From NCBI GenBank assembly GCA_009841045.1, contig VXMO01000031.1, forward strand, positions 1 through 49,347: a stretch of DNA of 49,347 bases, read 5' to 3'. The notes under the pieces are model-generated. The model made no database searches, was not told the DNA's origin, and saw nothing but the letters and a program-made list of their open reading frames with translations. Positions 1 through 8,559 of this stretch are shown here, in pieces. How positions within the stretch are numbered: position 1 is the stretch's first letter; every line of letters begins with the position of its first letter. Source of the DNA: Dehalococcoidia bacterium. GTDB lineage: Bacteria > Chloroflexota > Dehalococcoidia > UBA6926. A program made the position numbers and the translations under genes.

Positions 1-59
1 TGAGCGGCAAGGAGCGCAGAGTGGCCAGGGGGGTTGTGGCCCTGCGGGCCACGGGGTGG

Positions 60-79
60 ATTCCGGCCTGCGCCGGAAT
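60..79. repeat. Short palindrome of an intergenic repeat
   Basis: ATTCCGGC at 60-67 is the exact reverse complement of GCCGGAAT at 72-79, leaving a 4-nt loop. The surrounding text reads like a dispersed intergenic (REP-like) element, but a second copy of this particular palindrome is not visible in the window. Positions 1-186 carry no convincing gene. Confidence 0.5.
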
Positions 80-116
80 GACGGGAATGGCGTTACGGGG
101 TTGGATGGCCTAATTG

Positions 117-181
117 AGGCTTTAGATTCTTCGACTCCGCTGTGCTGCGCTCAGAATGACAGTTGCGGGTCGGAATGACGA
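117..181. repeat. Dispersed intergenic repeat, left copy
   Basis: This stretch contains GATTCTTCGACTCCGCT, then CTCAGAATGACAG and CGGAATGACGAA. A diverged copy with the same order of blocks lies at 49289-49347 (GATTCCTCGACTACGCTC, GGAATGACAGG, CGGGAATGACGAA). The two copies, 49 kb apart and both intergenic, indicate a genome-wide dispersed repeat rather than a coding sequence. Confidence 0.6.
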
Positions 182-186
182 ATGGG

Positions 187-654
187 TTAGAAGCCTTTCC
201 AGGCGGGGAGGTTGGCGGATTGGCGGAACCAGTCTGTGAGTTGGGGTTCGTCGAAGTCGCCTTCGTAGAGATCGATCCAGCGGGCGTCGGGGTCTTTGCC
301 GCCGGCGGGCGGCATGGGGTCAAGCCCGACACCGTTGAGGAAGGTCACCTTGATGTATTTGGCGAAGACGTGGTAGCTGACGAACCAGCCGTGCTCCTCC
401 GTGCCGTAGAAGGGTGAGTTCCAGCGGACGGCCTTGCGAACGTTGGGGACGGCTTTGACGATGAGAGCATCGAGGCGTCGGCCAATATCGCTTTTCCATT
501 CCGGCATGGCGGCGATGTACGCCTGCACGGGAGCATCGCCGTCGCCCTTGGCGATCTGGGGGTTGCCACCGGAGAGGTAGACGATTCCGTTGGCGGCCGG
601 CTTGAGGGCGGGCCTCGTTGACCCGCGGGACGGCCTTGTCGGCTTATCAGGCAT
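187..654 (-). CDS. DUF1801/YdhG-like protein
   Basis: A 155-residue soluble protein. After a basic, low-complexity N-terminus of about 30 residues it shows the DUF1801 pattern: a segment around residues 42-75 with VQAYIAAMPEWKSDIGRRLD, then KAVRWNSPFYG, a GWFVSYHVFAKYIKVTFL strand region and an acidic LYEGDFDEPQLTDW tail. Family members are small domains of unclear biochemical role, some annotated as iron chaperone or Fra-like. The ATG is preceded by GGAGTG at a usable distance. It stands alone, with no operon partner, upstream of the nitroreductase on the same strand. The family assignment rests on pattern recognition; no function is claimed. Confidence 0.75.
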   Translation of the reverse strand: MPDKPTRPSRGSTRPALKPAANGIVYLSGGNPQIAKGDGDAPVQAYIAAMPEWKSDIGRRLDALIVKAVPNVRKAVRWNSPFYGTEEHGWFVSYHVFAKYIKVTFLNGVGLDPMPPAGGKDPDARWIDLYEGDFDEPQLTDWFRQSANLPAWKGF

Positions 655-726
655 AGTCGTTCACTCCGATCCAAGGATCTCAGGGTAGACCGTGCCAGCG
701 ACGGGGCGGAAAGTCAACGGAGCGGG

Positions 727-1350
727 TTATTCGTGCCACGTGACGAGTTCTGAATGCGGCGTGCGCTGGGTGGCGGGGTCTTCGGCTGCCTTGCCGATGA
801 AAACGACGCCCACCATCATCCAGTCCTCGTTCGCGCCCAAGATGTTTGCGAGGTCCGGGAGCTTTGTGAGGCGTCCCGTGCTCCACCCGAGGCTGAGGCC
901 TTCGGCGACGGCGGCGAGGGCCATGTTGTGGACGGCGATGCAGGAGCTGGCGTAGTTCTCAAGGGTAATCTCCTGCACCAGTCCCTTGACGCTGTAGACA
1001 TAGACCATGGCGGGGGCGGTCAGCACCCGGTCTCGCAGATCATCCGCCGAGCGCTGCTTCTGTTCGGGGTTGGGGTTGGTCACGCCGTCGTAGGCGGACT
1101 GCCACGCAACCTCGGCTATCTTCGTCCTCACGGGGCTGTCTTTCTGGACGGCGAAGAAGCGTGTCGGCTCCGTGAGGCGGTGATTGGGCGCCCAGACGGC
1201 GGCGGAGAAGAGGCGTTCCAGCGTTTCCCGACTTACTTCGTCGGCGGTGAACTCCTTGACGTGTCGGCGTCGGAAGATGGCTTCGTAGACGCTGACGGGG
1301 GTGGCGGGAATCTCAGCGCCATCGCTGTTGAGTTTCATTCTTGTGCTCAT
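727..1350 (-). CDS. Nitroreductase family oxidoreductase
   Basis: A 207-residue FMN-dependent nitroreductase-fold protein (from the ATG at 1350; a longer reading to 1401 would add a low-complexity arginine-rich stretch). Diagnostic features are the N-terminal RRRHVKEF motif (FMN phosphate contact), AAVWAPNHRLTEPTRFF, and the C-terminal half with ASSCIAVHNMALAAVAEGLSLGW, typical of the dimeric NAD(P)H nitroreductase fold. It probably reduces quinone, flavin or nitro-type substrates in the cytoplasm; the physiological substrate cannot be read from sequence. It is divergent from the glycine betaine operon, so the roughly 200 bp between 1350 and 1553 holds promoters for both directions. The ATG at 1338 is an equally possible start, since no clear ribosome-binding site precedes either. 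Confidence 0.85.
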   Translation of the reverse strand: MSTRMKLNSDGAEIPATPVSVYEAIFRRRHVKEFTADEVSRETLERLFSAAVWAPNHRLTEPTRFFAVQKDSPVRTKIAEVAWQSAYDGVTNPNPEQKQRSADDLRDRVLTAPAMVYVYSVKGLVQEITLENYASSCIAVHNMALAAVAEGLSLGWSTGRLTKLPDLANILGANEDWMMVGVVFIGKAAEDPATQRTPHSELVTWHE

Positions 1351-1463
1351 GGTTGTCGTTGCGGATGCGGATCGGCGGTGTCTCCTACGGTACGCGCCCA
1401 TACGGGCGGCACCTGCACCAGCTATCCCGTGTCGACGGGAAATGTTGCGGTTTTAATTGAAAG

Positions 1464-1492
1464 TTTACGTGCCCGCCCATTTCCTGTACACT
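1464..1492 (+). promoter_or_regulatory. Sigma70-like promoter of betaine operon
   Basis: TTTACG at 1464-1469 and TACACT at 1487-1492 are separated by exactly 17 bp, predicting a start near 1499. The TTG at 1457 that would give the longest reading of the downstream ATPase lies upstream of this promoter, which argues for a later start. The leader then holds CCAAAATTTGG (1502-1512), a GGGG/CCCC hairpin and an ACACC/GGTGT pair around the start region, possibly regulatory. Confidence 0.45.
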
Positions 1493-1552
1493 GCGACGAA
1501 TCCAAAATTTGGAGGGGGTAAACCCCGCTCGGAGGGACTGACACCGTGGGGG

Positions 1553-2821
1553 GTGTGTCATATCGATATTCATGCGGCAGCATCAGATACTGCCACTTCT
1601 TCGCAATCAGCCGACGAATCCGGCCTAGAGGGCGTTACACGGCTTGTCTGCCAGAACCTGTGGAAGGTCTTTGGAGACGGAGCCGAGGAACTAGCTGAGT
1701 CGATCGAGCCCGGCCAGTCCAGGGAAGATATCCTGAGCGAGACCGGGCGTGTCCTCGCCGTACGGAATGTCTCTTTCGATGTCCGCGAAGGGGAGACGTT
1801 CGTCATCATGGGTCTTTCCGGCAGCGGCAAGTCTACGCTTGTCCGCTGTCTGAGCAGGCTCATCGAGCCGACGCGCGGAGAAGTCCTGATCGACGGCGAG
1901 GATCTGCTCGCGATGAGCAAGCAGCAGCTGCGTGACGTTCGTCGTCACAAGATTGGCATGGTCTTCCAGCACTTCGGCAACTTCCCGCATAAGCGCGTCC
2001 ACGAGAACGTTGTGTACGGCCTGCAGGTGCAGGGCATCGACAAGGAGACACAGCGCAGTCGCGCCGAGGAAGTCATCGACCTTGTGGGGTTGTCAGGGTG
2101 GGAGCAGCGGTACCCGCATGAGCTGAGCGGTGGAATGCAACAGCGCATCGGGCTGGCGCGCGCCCTTGCAGTCGATCCCGAGATTCTCCTGTTTGATGAG
2201 CCGTTCAGCGCTCTTGATCCGCTTATCCGGCGTGAGATGCAGGACCAGTTGATCGGGTTGCAGGAACTGGTCAAGAAGACGATGGTCTTCATCACGCACG
2301 ATTTCCTTGAAGCAATCAAGCTGGGAGACCGGGTTGCCATCATGAAGGACGGCGAGTTCGTCCAGGTGGGCACGCCCGAGGAGCTGGTCTCCAATCCTAT
2401 CGACGAGTATGTGCGGGACTTCACGCGGGACGTGCCGCGCTCAAAGGTGCTTACTGCCCGTTCCGTGATGACCGAGCCCTCACTCTACGTGACGGCGGAT
2501 CAGTCAGTGGCCGGCTTGATCGACGAGATGACCTCACAGGATTGCGAGAGCGCGGTGGTGGTGGACGCGGACGGCCGCTTCATCGGAACCGTGCATCTGG
2601 ACGATGTACCGAAAAACGGCGCGTCCGAGCACTCGAGCGTGGCGTCCTGTATGCAAGACTCCTGTCCTGTTGCGGAAGCGGATACACGACTTGAAAGCCT
2701 TATTCCTCTTGTTATCGACACCGACGCGCCCATCGCAGTGCTGGATGACGCGCGATGCATCGGCACGATTACTCGGGCAGCGGCGATGGCGGCGCTGGTG
2801 AGTGACGAGGGCGCGGTGTGA
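1553..2821 (+). CDS. opuAA: Glycine betaine/proline ABC transporter ATPase
   Basis: The cytoplasmic ATPase of an osmoprotectant importer (OpuA/ProU type), 422 residues from the GTG at 1553. Visible motifs are Walker A GLSGSGKST, Q-loop VFQHF, signature LSGGMQQR, Walker B ILLFDEPFSALD and the H-loop in FITHDF. The last 120 residues form a tandem CBS module (starting around ARSVMTEPSLYV and ending VTRAAAMAAL-like), which in OpuA-type transporters senses ionic strength. The NLWKVFGDGAEE opening is typical of the ProV family. The start is uncertain: a TTG at 1457 is possible but overlaps the promoter, and the best Shine-Dalgarno (GGAGGG, 1531-1536) is 16 nt from this GTG. The stop overlaps the permease GTG by 4 nt (GTGA), indicating translational coupling. 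Confidence 0.9.
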   Translation: MCHIDIHAAASDTATSSQSADESGLEGVTRLVCQNLWKVFGDGAEELAESIEPGQSREDILSETGRVLAVRNVSFDVREGETFVIMGLSGSGKSTLVRCLSRLIEPTRGEVLIDGEDLLAMSKQQLRDVRRHKIGMVFQHFGNFPHKRVHENVVYGLQVQGIDKETQRSRAEEVIDLVGLSGWEQRYPHELSGGMQQRIGLARALAVDPEILLFDEPFSALDPLIRREMQDQLIGLQELVKKTMVFITHDFLEAIKLGDRVAIMKDGEFVQVGTPEELVSNPIDEYVRDFTRDVPRSKVLTARSVMTEPSLYVTADQSVAGLIDEMTSQDCESAVVVDADGRFIGTVHLDDVPKNGASEHSSVASCMQDSCPVAEADTRLESLIPLVIDTDAPIAVLDDARCIGTITRAAAMAALVSDEGAV

Positions 2822-4797
2822 TTCGCGCGGAGACTCTGCAATTTCGCTACATCCGCGAGCCACGATTCAAATGGGCTCTTTGGGTGGCGGCAGCGGCGGC
2901 CTGCTATGGCCTGGCCTATACGCTGGCGACTACCAACGCCAACACCGATTTTGGCAACTGGCCGGGCACCTGGGAACTCCCGATGCAGGAACCCATCGAC
3001 GTGGCGTTCGATTGGGTGGGGGACACATTTGCCTGGTTCTTCAATCCGATCTCCGATGTCATTGCCGGCGGCGTGTCTGCAATCAACGCCTTCCTTCTGT
3101 GGCTCCCATGGCCCACCGTGCTGGCGATCGTCCTGATTGGAGGACTGAAGCTCGGCGGCAGAATGCTGGGACTGGTCAGTTTTGCGTCTCTGCTCTTCAT
3201 CGGCCTGAATGGGTTCTGGGACTCCGCAGTGCTCACCATGAGCGTGGTGGTTGTCTCCGTGCTCATCGCCGTCGGAATCGGCGTGCCGATTGGTATATTG
3301 GCGGCTTTCAGCAATCGATTTGAGGCGATAGTCCGCCCGATCCTGGACACGATGCAGGTTCTGCCTGCCTTCGTGTATTTCATTCCGGCTCTGGTCCTTT
3401 TTGGCGTGAGCGGCGCGGCGGGTGTTTTCCTGACGGTCGTTTATTCCATCCCACCCGTTATCAGGCTGACCAACCTTGGGATCCGCCAAGTTCCACAGGC
3501 AGTTGTGGAAACGGCGCACTCTCATGGATCAACCACATTCCAGACGCTGTTGCACGTGCAGCTGCCATTGGCAAAGAGCTCAATCATGATGGGGGTCAAC
3601 CAGACAATCATGATGGCGGTTGCCATGGTGATCATTACGGCACTGGTGGGTGTGGGAGGACTCGGTTGGGATGTCTGGCTGGCGCTGAGAGAGGTGGACG
3701 CCGGGGACGGGCTACAGAGCGGCATCGCGATCGTTCTCCTGGCCATCGTCCTGGACCGTTTCAGCTACGCCTTTGCCCAGTCCGGTCCGAAGGCGTCCGC
3801 GCCGGATACAGGCGAGGATCAGTCCGGCGAGAAAACGGCGGGTGACATTATTCGACAGATGCCGTCTCAAAGCATTCTGCTGATGGTGGGCATTGGACTT
3901 CTGACCGTCCTCAGCGTGCTCATCGCACCACTGAGAGACATCCCTGAGGAGCTCACATTCTCACTGACAGACCAGATCAACATGGTGTTTGACTGGATGG
4001 CGGTGCACATTCACTTTGCCACCAGTTGGAGCCGTGATGTCCTGTTCCGCGAGTTTGGTTACGCACCGATCAATACGTTCTTCCTCTGGCTTCCCTGGCC
4101 GGCGTTGATGTTGATAGCGGCCGGCGCGGCTTACTTCACAGCGGGATGGCGCATAGCCCTCCTCGCTGTGGGGGGCCTCGCGTTCGCAGGAGTTGGAGGC
4201 CTTTGGGACATCACAGTGGACACCCTGAGCCAGGTGCTAACGGCGGGGGTGTTTACAGTGATCGTCGGCGTCACCCTTGGCGCTCTCATGTCCCAGAGCA
4301 GGACGTTCGAGGCGATCCTGCGTCCAATCCTGGATACCATGCAGACGATGCCGATCTTCGTGTACCTCATACCGGTCATCATGCTGTGGGGTATTGGGCC
4401 GCTGGTGGGCATCATCGCCACAGCGATCTACGCAGTGCCTCCGGTGATTCGTATGACGTCCCTGGGAATCAGGGAAGTGCCGGCCCAGGCAATCGAAACC
4501 GCGCAGTCGCACGGCTCGACAGCCCTCCAGACGATGCTGCAGGTGAAGATGCCGCTGGCGCTCCCAACGATCATGATGGGGATCAACCAGACGATCATCA
4601 TGGTGTTGGCCATGGTAATCATCGCCGGTCTCGTCGGCGCTCGCGGCCTTGGAGAAGTGATCATCGTCAGCTCTCTCCGGCTTGACATTGGGGAAGGGCT
4701 GATCGCGGGCATGGCCATCGTCTTTATGGCGATGGTTCTTGATCGAATGACCCAACGACGGGGCGGGGCGTCTGCCCCTTCGGGCTTGTTCAGATAA
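2818..4797 (+). CDS. Tandem-duplicated glycine betaine permease
   Basis: Membrane component of the betaine/proline importer, 659 residues, about twice the usual length of ProW/OpuAB (roughly 280-350). It contains two complete BPD_transp_1 permease halves fused head to tail: residues about 1-325 and 350-655. Each half repeats the same landmarks: INAFLLWLPWP versus INTFFLWLPWP, then RPILDTMQVLPAFVY versus RPILDTMQTMPIFVY, then ETAHSHGSTTFQTLLHVQLP versus ETAQSHGSTALQTMLQVKMP (the EAA loop that docks the ATPase), and MMGVNQTIMM versus MMGINQTIIM. An acidic linker (about residues 320-340) joins them. The fused protein could supply the whole transmembrane pore as one chain. It starts at a GTG overlapping the ATPase stop. 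Confidence 0.92.
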   Translation: MIRAETLQFRYIREPRFKWALWVAAAAACYGLAYTLATTNANTDFGNWPGTWELPMQEPIDVAFDWVGDTFAWFFNPISDVIAGGVSAINAFLLWLPWPTVLAIVLIGGLKLGGRMLGLVSFASLLFIGLNGFWDSAVLTMSVVVVSVLIAVGIGVPIGILAAFSNRFEAIVRPILDTMQVLPAFVYFIPALVLFGVSGAAGVFLTVVYSIPPVIRLTNLGIRQVPQAVVETAHSHGSTTFQTLLHVQLPLAKSSIMMGVNQTIMMAVAMVIITALVGVGGLGWDVWLALREVDAGDGLQSGIAIVLLAIVLDRFSYAFAQSGPKASAPDTGEDQSGEKTAGDIIRQMPSQSILLMVGIGLLTVLSVLIAPLRDIPEELTFSLTDQINMVFDWMAVHIHFATSWSRDVLFREFGYAPINTFFLWLPWPALMLIAAGAAYFTAGWRIALLAVGGLAFAGVGGLWDITVDTLSQVLTAGVFTVIVGVTLGALMSQSRTFEAILRPILDTMQTMPIFVYLIPVIMLWGIGPLVGIIATAIYAVPPVIRMTSLGIREVPAQAIETAQSHGSTALQTMLQVKMPLALPTIMMGINQTIIMVLAMVIIAGLVGARGLGEVIIVSSLRLDIGEGLIAGMAIVFMAMVLDRMTQRRGGASAPSGLFR

Positions 4798-4908
4798 CGG
4801 TGAGGCAATTCTGATTCCGCTTAGCAAGGAGGACTGTGTATGTGACCAACCGGAAGGAGGCAACCGAGCAGGGTTGCCTGTCGCGCCACTATCAGAATGG
4901 GGGAAATA

Positions 4909-5910
4909 ATGAAGAAACTTAGAAGAGCTTTGATTGGTATCTCGCTGGCAATGCTGCTGACTATCGGCCTCGCGGCAGGTCTGGCATGTGAACAGGCGGA
5001 AGACGACGCGGCCGAAACTGATGAGAGGGGCACCCTCTATCTCGTCGACCAGGATTGGAACGGCCAGCTTGTCATGACGGCCGTGGCACAGATCCTATTG
5101 GAGCAGGAGATGGGTCTCGATGTCGCGACCAAGTTCGCGCCCGCCGATTCGGTGCCGTTGTTCATCGGGCTCGAAAGTGGCGACTTCCACTTCGTTTGCT
5201 GCAACTGGCCGTCATACAGCGCTGATCTGCTTGATGAATACGTCGACGCGGACGAAGCCACGGTGGACCGCATGGGTCCGGTCGGCATTCTTGGCACGGG
5301 CGGCTGGTATGTGCCCTCCTACGTCATCAATGGCGACCCGGATCGCGGAATCGAGCCCGTGGCTCCCAACCTCCGCACCGTTGACGACATGAACCAGTAC
5401 AAGGACATCTTTGCCACGAGCGATACGGCCCCAAGCGGCCGGGTGCTGGAGTTCACTCCGGCATGGGACACACGGCCTGAGGAACGCATGGAGGCATTCG
5501 GCGTTGACTTCGTTCCGATCTACGCCGGATCCGAGGGCGCGGCGCTGGCTGAGGTGGACGCTGCCTTCCAGAGAGGCGACCCGGTTATCACGTACCTTTG
5601 GGAGCCGCACTGGGCGCATGCCAAGTATGACCTCGTCCGCATTGAGATGCCGGAGTGGACCACAGATTGCTATCCGGACGGCGAGAGTTTTGACTGCGGC
5701 TACCCAAGCGATCCCGTTGCCAAGCTGATTTGGCCCGGTCTTCAAGAGGAGTTTCCGGAGGCTTACGAGTTCCTCTCCAACTTCGAGATGACTAACGCAC
5801 AGCAGAATGAGATTGTGCTGAACCTGACTGAGAACGACCTTCCGGTGCGGGCGGCCGCACAGGAGTGGGTTGACGCGAATGAGTCAGTGTGGAGGGCCTG
5901 GATTCCGTAG
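4909..5910 (+). CDS. opuAC: Glycine betaine-binding lipoprotein
   Basis: Substrate-binding protein of the same importer, 333 residues. The N-terminus is a lipoprotein signal: KKLRRA, a hydrophobic stretch and a lipobox ending LAC, so Cys27 would be lipidated and the protein anchored outside the cytoplasmic membrane. The body is OpuAC-like: early LVDQDWNGQLVMTAVAQ, FVCCNWPSY, a GTGGWYVPSYV block, and Trp/Tyr-rich stretches (TYLWEPHWAHAKYDL) suitable for an aromatic cage around a quaternary amine. The start chosen has GGGGGAA five bases upstream; the ATG at 4897 is an alternative. It lies 111 bp after the permease and ends just before a strong terminator, closing the operon. Confidence 0.9.
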   Translation: MKKLRRALIGISLAMLLTIGLAAGLACEQAEDDAAETDERGTLYLVDQDWNGQLVMTAVAQILLEQEMGLDVATKFAPADSVPLFIGLESGDFHFVCCNWPSYSADLLDEYVDADEATVDRMGPVGILGTGGWYVPSYVINGDPDRGIEPVAPNLRTVDDMNQYKDIFATSDTAPSGRVLEFTPAWDTRPEERMEAFGVDFVPIYAGSEGAALAEVDAAFQRGDPVITYLWEPHWAHAKYDLVRIEMPEWTTDCYPDGESFDCGYPSDPVAKLIWPGLQEEFPEAYEFLSNFEMTNAQQNEIVLNLTENDLPVRAAAQEWVDANESVWRAWIP

Positions 5911-5933
5911 TACGGACTGACAGTGCCTCGATG

Positions 5934-5974
5934 ACGAGGGAGCGGAGACAGTCTCCGCTCCCTCGTTTGGTTTT
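5934..5974 (+). terminator. Rho-independent terminator of betaine operon
   Basis: ACGAGGGAGCGGAGAC at 5934-5949 is the exact reverse complement of 5951-5966, a 16-bp perfect stem around a single central base, followed by the T-rich TTTGGTTTT. It lies 24 bp after the binding-protein stop. Confidence 0.9.
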
Positions 5975-6026
5975 GGGGGGGCGGTGGGTTGACGTGCAAC
6001 CTTTGGGTTGTGTATGGTTTGGGTGT

Positions 6027-6299
6027 ATGAATGAGGACCTGGTGTTCAAGGCACTGGCGGATCCAACACGGAGGTTGATGCTGGACGAGCTCTCTGAGCG
6101 CAGGGAGCAGACGCTCTACGAACTCACGGCGCGCTTGATCATGCGGCATGAAGTCGCGATTTCCCGTCAAGCCATGGCCAAGCACATTGCTGTGCTCGAG
6201 AAAGCAGGGATTGTCAGTTCAGAGAAGCGCGGCAAGTTTCGGATGCTCGTCTTCAACGATGAACCGATCCGGGGTGTCATGAATCGATGGCTCACGTAA
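6027..6299 (+). CDS. ArsR-family winged-helix regulator
   Basis: A 90-residue DNA-binding protein. It begins with the typical ArsR opening (VFKALADPTRRLMLDEL), followed by a winged helix with recognition segment ISRQAMAKHIAVLEKAGIVSSEKRGK and a wing (FRMLVFN). No Cys/His metal site is visible, so it more likely belongs to the non-metal group that regulates neighbouring enzymes. The start is the ATG at 6027, since the frame upstream runs through the betaine terminator. It sits 26 bp before a VOC protein on the same strand, suggesting a two-gene operon in which it controls the VOC gene. Confidence 0.85.
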   Translation: MNEDLVFKALADPTRRLMLDELSERREQTLYELTARLIMRHEVAISRQAMAKHIAVLEKAGIVSSEKRGKFRMLVFNDEPIRGVMNRWLT

Positions 6300-6325
6300 G
6301 TCTATGAGGAGAGAGGTAACAGGAT

Positions 6326-6709
6326 ATGCGCATCACGCACAGCGGCGTCTTTGTCAATGACCAGGACAAGGCCCTTAAGTTCTATACGGAGACGCTCGGC
6401 TTTGTGCTAAAGCATGACGTGCCGGCGGGGGAGTACAGGTGGATTACCGTGGTCTCACCCGATGATCCGGATGGGACGGAGCTTCTGCTTGAACCGAATG
6501 AGAACCCGGTGGCACAGACATATCAGAAGGGAATCTTTGCCCAGGGTATTCCGGCGACGCAGTTCGGCGTTGCGGACATCCAGGCAGAGCATGAGAGGCT
6601 GGCGTCGCTTGGCGTGGCTTTCACGATGGAGCCGACGGAGATGGGGCCTGTTACTATCGCGGTCTTTGATGACACCTGCGGGAACCTGATCCAGATCATG
6701 CAGATGTAG
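6326..6709 (+). CDS. VOC-superfamily (glyoxalase-like) protein
   Basis: A 127-residue vicinal-oxygen-chelate fold protein with two beta-alpha-beta-beta-beta modules. The first starts with THSGVFVNDQDKALKFYTETLGF, the second with TQFGVADIQAEHERLASLGV and ends in the metal-ligand strand FDDTCGNLIQIMQ. Family members are glyoxalases, dioxygenases or antibiotic-binding proteins; the substrate here is unknown. It has a good GAGGAGAGAGG ribosome-binding site. It probably forms an operon with the upstream ArsR regulator and is convergent with the Zn/Mn permease. Confidence 0.9.
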   Translation: MRITHSGVFVNDQDKALKFYTETLGFVLKHDVPAGEYRWITVVSPDDPDGTELLLEPNENPVAQTYQKGIFAQGIPATQFGVADIQAEHERLASLGVAFTMEPTEMGPVTIAVFDDTCGNLIQIMQM

Positions 6710-6750
6710 GAGGGGTAGGCAGTGCCTACGGCCAAGGTTCGCGGTCAGGG

Positions 6751-7626
6751 CTAGTGGAGCGGGCCCGACTCCATGTCCATGAGGGACGACCGTGACGCTG
6801 CCTTGCCGCGGGCGGAGGCTATCCGGGAGCGGATGCCGGTTAGCGTCAGAACGAGCATGAACAGGGCCGCCGAGAAGAGCACGACGGTTGCGCCGGAGGA
6901 CACGTCCACGTAGTAGCTCAGGTAGATGCCGCCCATTCCGCAGAACGCGCCCACGCCCGTCGAGAGCAGCATCATATTCGCAAAGCTGTTGGTCAGGAGC
7001 CTTGCCACGATGGGCGGAATGACGATAGCCGCCGCGATCATCGTGACGCCCAGCACCTGAATCGACACCACGATGGTGGCGGCCAGAACCAGGGACAGCA
7101 TGGTGTCCACCCAGCCCGTCGGCACGCCGTAGTACCGGGCAACCTCCGAGTCGAAGGTGGCGAAGAGGAAGAACTTGTACCCCACAATGATGATGACGGC
7201 GGAGAGAATCACCACCAGGACGATCGCCACGAGGTCGTCGGCGGTGACGGCAAGGATGTTGCCGAACAGGGCAGCATCAAAGCTGCGGGTGAAGGTCCTG
7301 AAGCGGCTGATAAGGGCGATGCCCACGGCAAAGCTTGCGGTGGTGACAATGCCGATTGCGGCGTCGGCGCCTATTCTCTGCTTACGGGTGGTTATGTTGA
7401 TGAGGAGCGCTGAGACGAATCCCCATACGCTGGCCCCAACGAAGAAGTTGATGGACATGACGTAACTGACAACCGCGCCTCCAAAGATGGCGTGGGCAAG
7501 GCCGTGTCCGATGTAGGACATGCGCTTGAGCACTACGTACACGCCAATGAAGCCGCATAGCCCTCCTACGAGGGTTGCCGAGACGAGGCCTCTGACAAAG
7601 AATTCGTACTGGAGGGGTTCAAACAC
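6751..7626 (-). CDS. Zinc/manganese ABC transporter permease
   Basis: Integral membrane component of a ZnuB/TroC/MntB-type importer, 291 residues from the GTG at 7626, with about eight hydrophobic segments. The family features are GGLCGFIGVYVVLKRMSYIGHGLAHA near the N-terminus (shown here across positions 7480-7570), IGIVTTASFAVGIALISR in the middle, and VLGVTMIAAAIVIPPIVARLL toward the C-terminus. The reading frame stays open to 7893, but the extra residues are low-complexity and overlap the ATPase gene; a GGAGA at 7635-7639 sits correctly for the GTG start. It begins 5 bp after the ATPase stop and is the last gene of the regulator-binding protein-ATPase-permease operon. Confidence 0.92.
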   Translation of the reverse strand: MFEPLQYEFFVRGLVSATLVGGLCGFIGVYVVLKRMSYIGHGLAHAIFGGAVVSYVMSINFFVGASVWGFVSALLINITTRKQRIGADAAIGIVTTASFAVGIALISRFRTFTRSFDAALFGNILAVTADDLVAIVLVVILSAVIIIVGYKFFLFATFDSEVARYYGVPTGWVDTMLSLVLAATIVVSIQVLGVTMIAAAIVIPPIVARLLTNSFANMMLLSTGVGAFCGMGGIYLSYYVDVSSGATVVLFSAALFMLVLTLTGIRSRIASARGKAASRSSLMDMESGPLH

Positions 7627-7631
7627 GGGTG

Positions 7632-8549
7632 CTATTCTCCGTGTCCGTGGCGGTGGGAGTGGGGCTGGGCACGGTTGTCCCTGCCTACGGGGTGGCGTTT
7701 CTCCGCAACATTGTGGCCATGCCGCTGACGGCGTCGAGTATTTTCCCTGCCGAAGAAGTGGGGACGCTCCGCAACGATGGTGATGCCCTCGTAATCGGTC
7801 ACAGGCATTTCCGCTCCGTAGGTGCGGCTCAGGATTTCGGTGGTGAAGACTTCGCCGGGGGGGCCGTCCGCAGTCAGCCTGCCGTTGAGGCACACGGCGC
7901 GGGGAAGGTGAGCGGCGACCGAGTTTATCTCATGGGTGCTCATCACCACAGTGATGCCCTCGTGGTTCAGCTCGTCCAGCAGGTGCATCACGTCATCCCT
8001 GGTCTTGATGTCAACGCCGGTGGTGGGCTCGTCAAGTAGGAGGAGGCGGGGGTTGCTGACCAAGGCGCGGGCGAGGAAGGTACGCTGCTGCTCGCCGCCC
8101 GACAACTCCCGGATGTGCCTGCGCGCAAGGTTGGAGATTCCCAGCCGATCCATGATGCGGGCGGCGCGCTCCTTCCCACGGCGGCGGTGCCAGGGAAAGA
8201 GGGGGTAATCCATGGTGCACCCCATCATCACCACTTCCTGCACCGTGACGGGGAAGTTCCAGTCAATGGTCTCCAATTGGGGCACGTATCCTGCGCGAGG
8301 CCTCCTTTGGGTCACGGACCGGCCCTCAACGACGACTTCACCGCTATACAGGTCGACCGTTCCCAAGATGCATCGCAACAGCGTGCTCTTGCCGGAGCCG
8401 CTGGGGCCAAGGAGGCCGACAAAGTCGCCGGGCGCTATGCTCATGGTCACGTCCGTCAGGACATGCCTGCCCTCATAGCCGGTGGTGACACCCCTCAGCT
8501 CAACGATGGGAGGCTCGTGTGTGTCTTCGTGGGGGACCGGGTGCAGCAA
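7632..8549 (-). CDS. Zinc/manganese ABC transporter ATPase
   Basis: Cytoplasmic ATPase of the metal importer, about 305 residues. Motifs are Walker A GPSGSGKST, Q-loop region YVPQLETIDWNFPVTV (typical of the Mn/Zn ATPase family), signature LSGGEQQR and Walker B LLLLDEPTTGVD, followed by the H-loop STHEIN. The C-terminus ends in a His/Arg-rich tail (RRRQRHGH and similar), which may bind metal. The start is uncertain: a TTG at 8594 overlaps the binding-protein gene by 35 bp; the TTG at 8549 has AAGGA seven bases upstream and lies 10 bp past the previous stop, so it is preferred. Confidence 0.9.
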   Translation of the reverse strand: MLHPVPHEDTHEPPIVELRGVTTGYEGRHVLTDVTMSIAPGDFVGLLGPSGSGKSTLLRCILGTVDLYSGEVVVEGRSVTQRRPRAGYVPQLETIDWNFPVTVQEVVMMGCTMDYPLFPWHRRRGKERAARIMDRLGISNLARRHIRELSGGEQQRTFLARALVSNPRLLLLDEPTTGVDIKTRDDVMHLLDELNHEGITVVMSTHEINSVAAHLPRAVCLNGRLTADGPPGEVFTTEILSRTYGAEMPVTDYEGITIVAERPHFFGRENTRRRQRHGHNVAEKRHPVGRDNRAQPHSHRHGHGE

Positions 8550-8559
8550 ATCGGCTTCC

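Noticed and set aside
754-1521. Long plus-strand frame opposite the nitroreductase
   Set aside because: It is antisense to a well-conserved nitroreductase, is Gly/Val/Asp-rich without family motifs, and arises from the GC-rich codon pattern.
2500-3525. 341-codon minus-strand frame over the betaine ATPase and permease
   Set aside because: The opposite strand carries clear ABC motifs; the translation is Arg/His-rich and spans two real genes.
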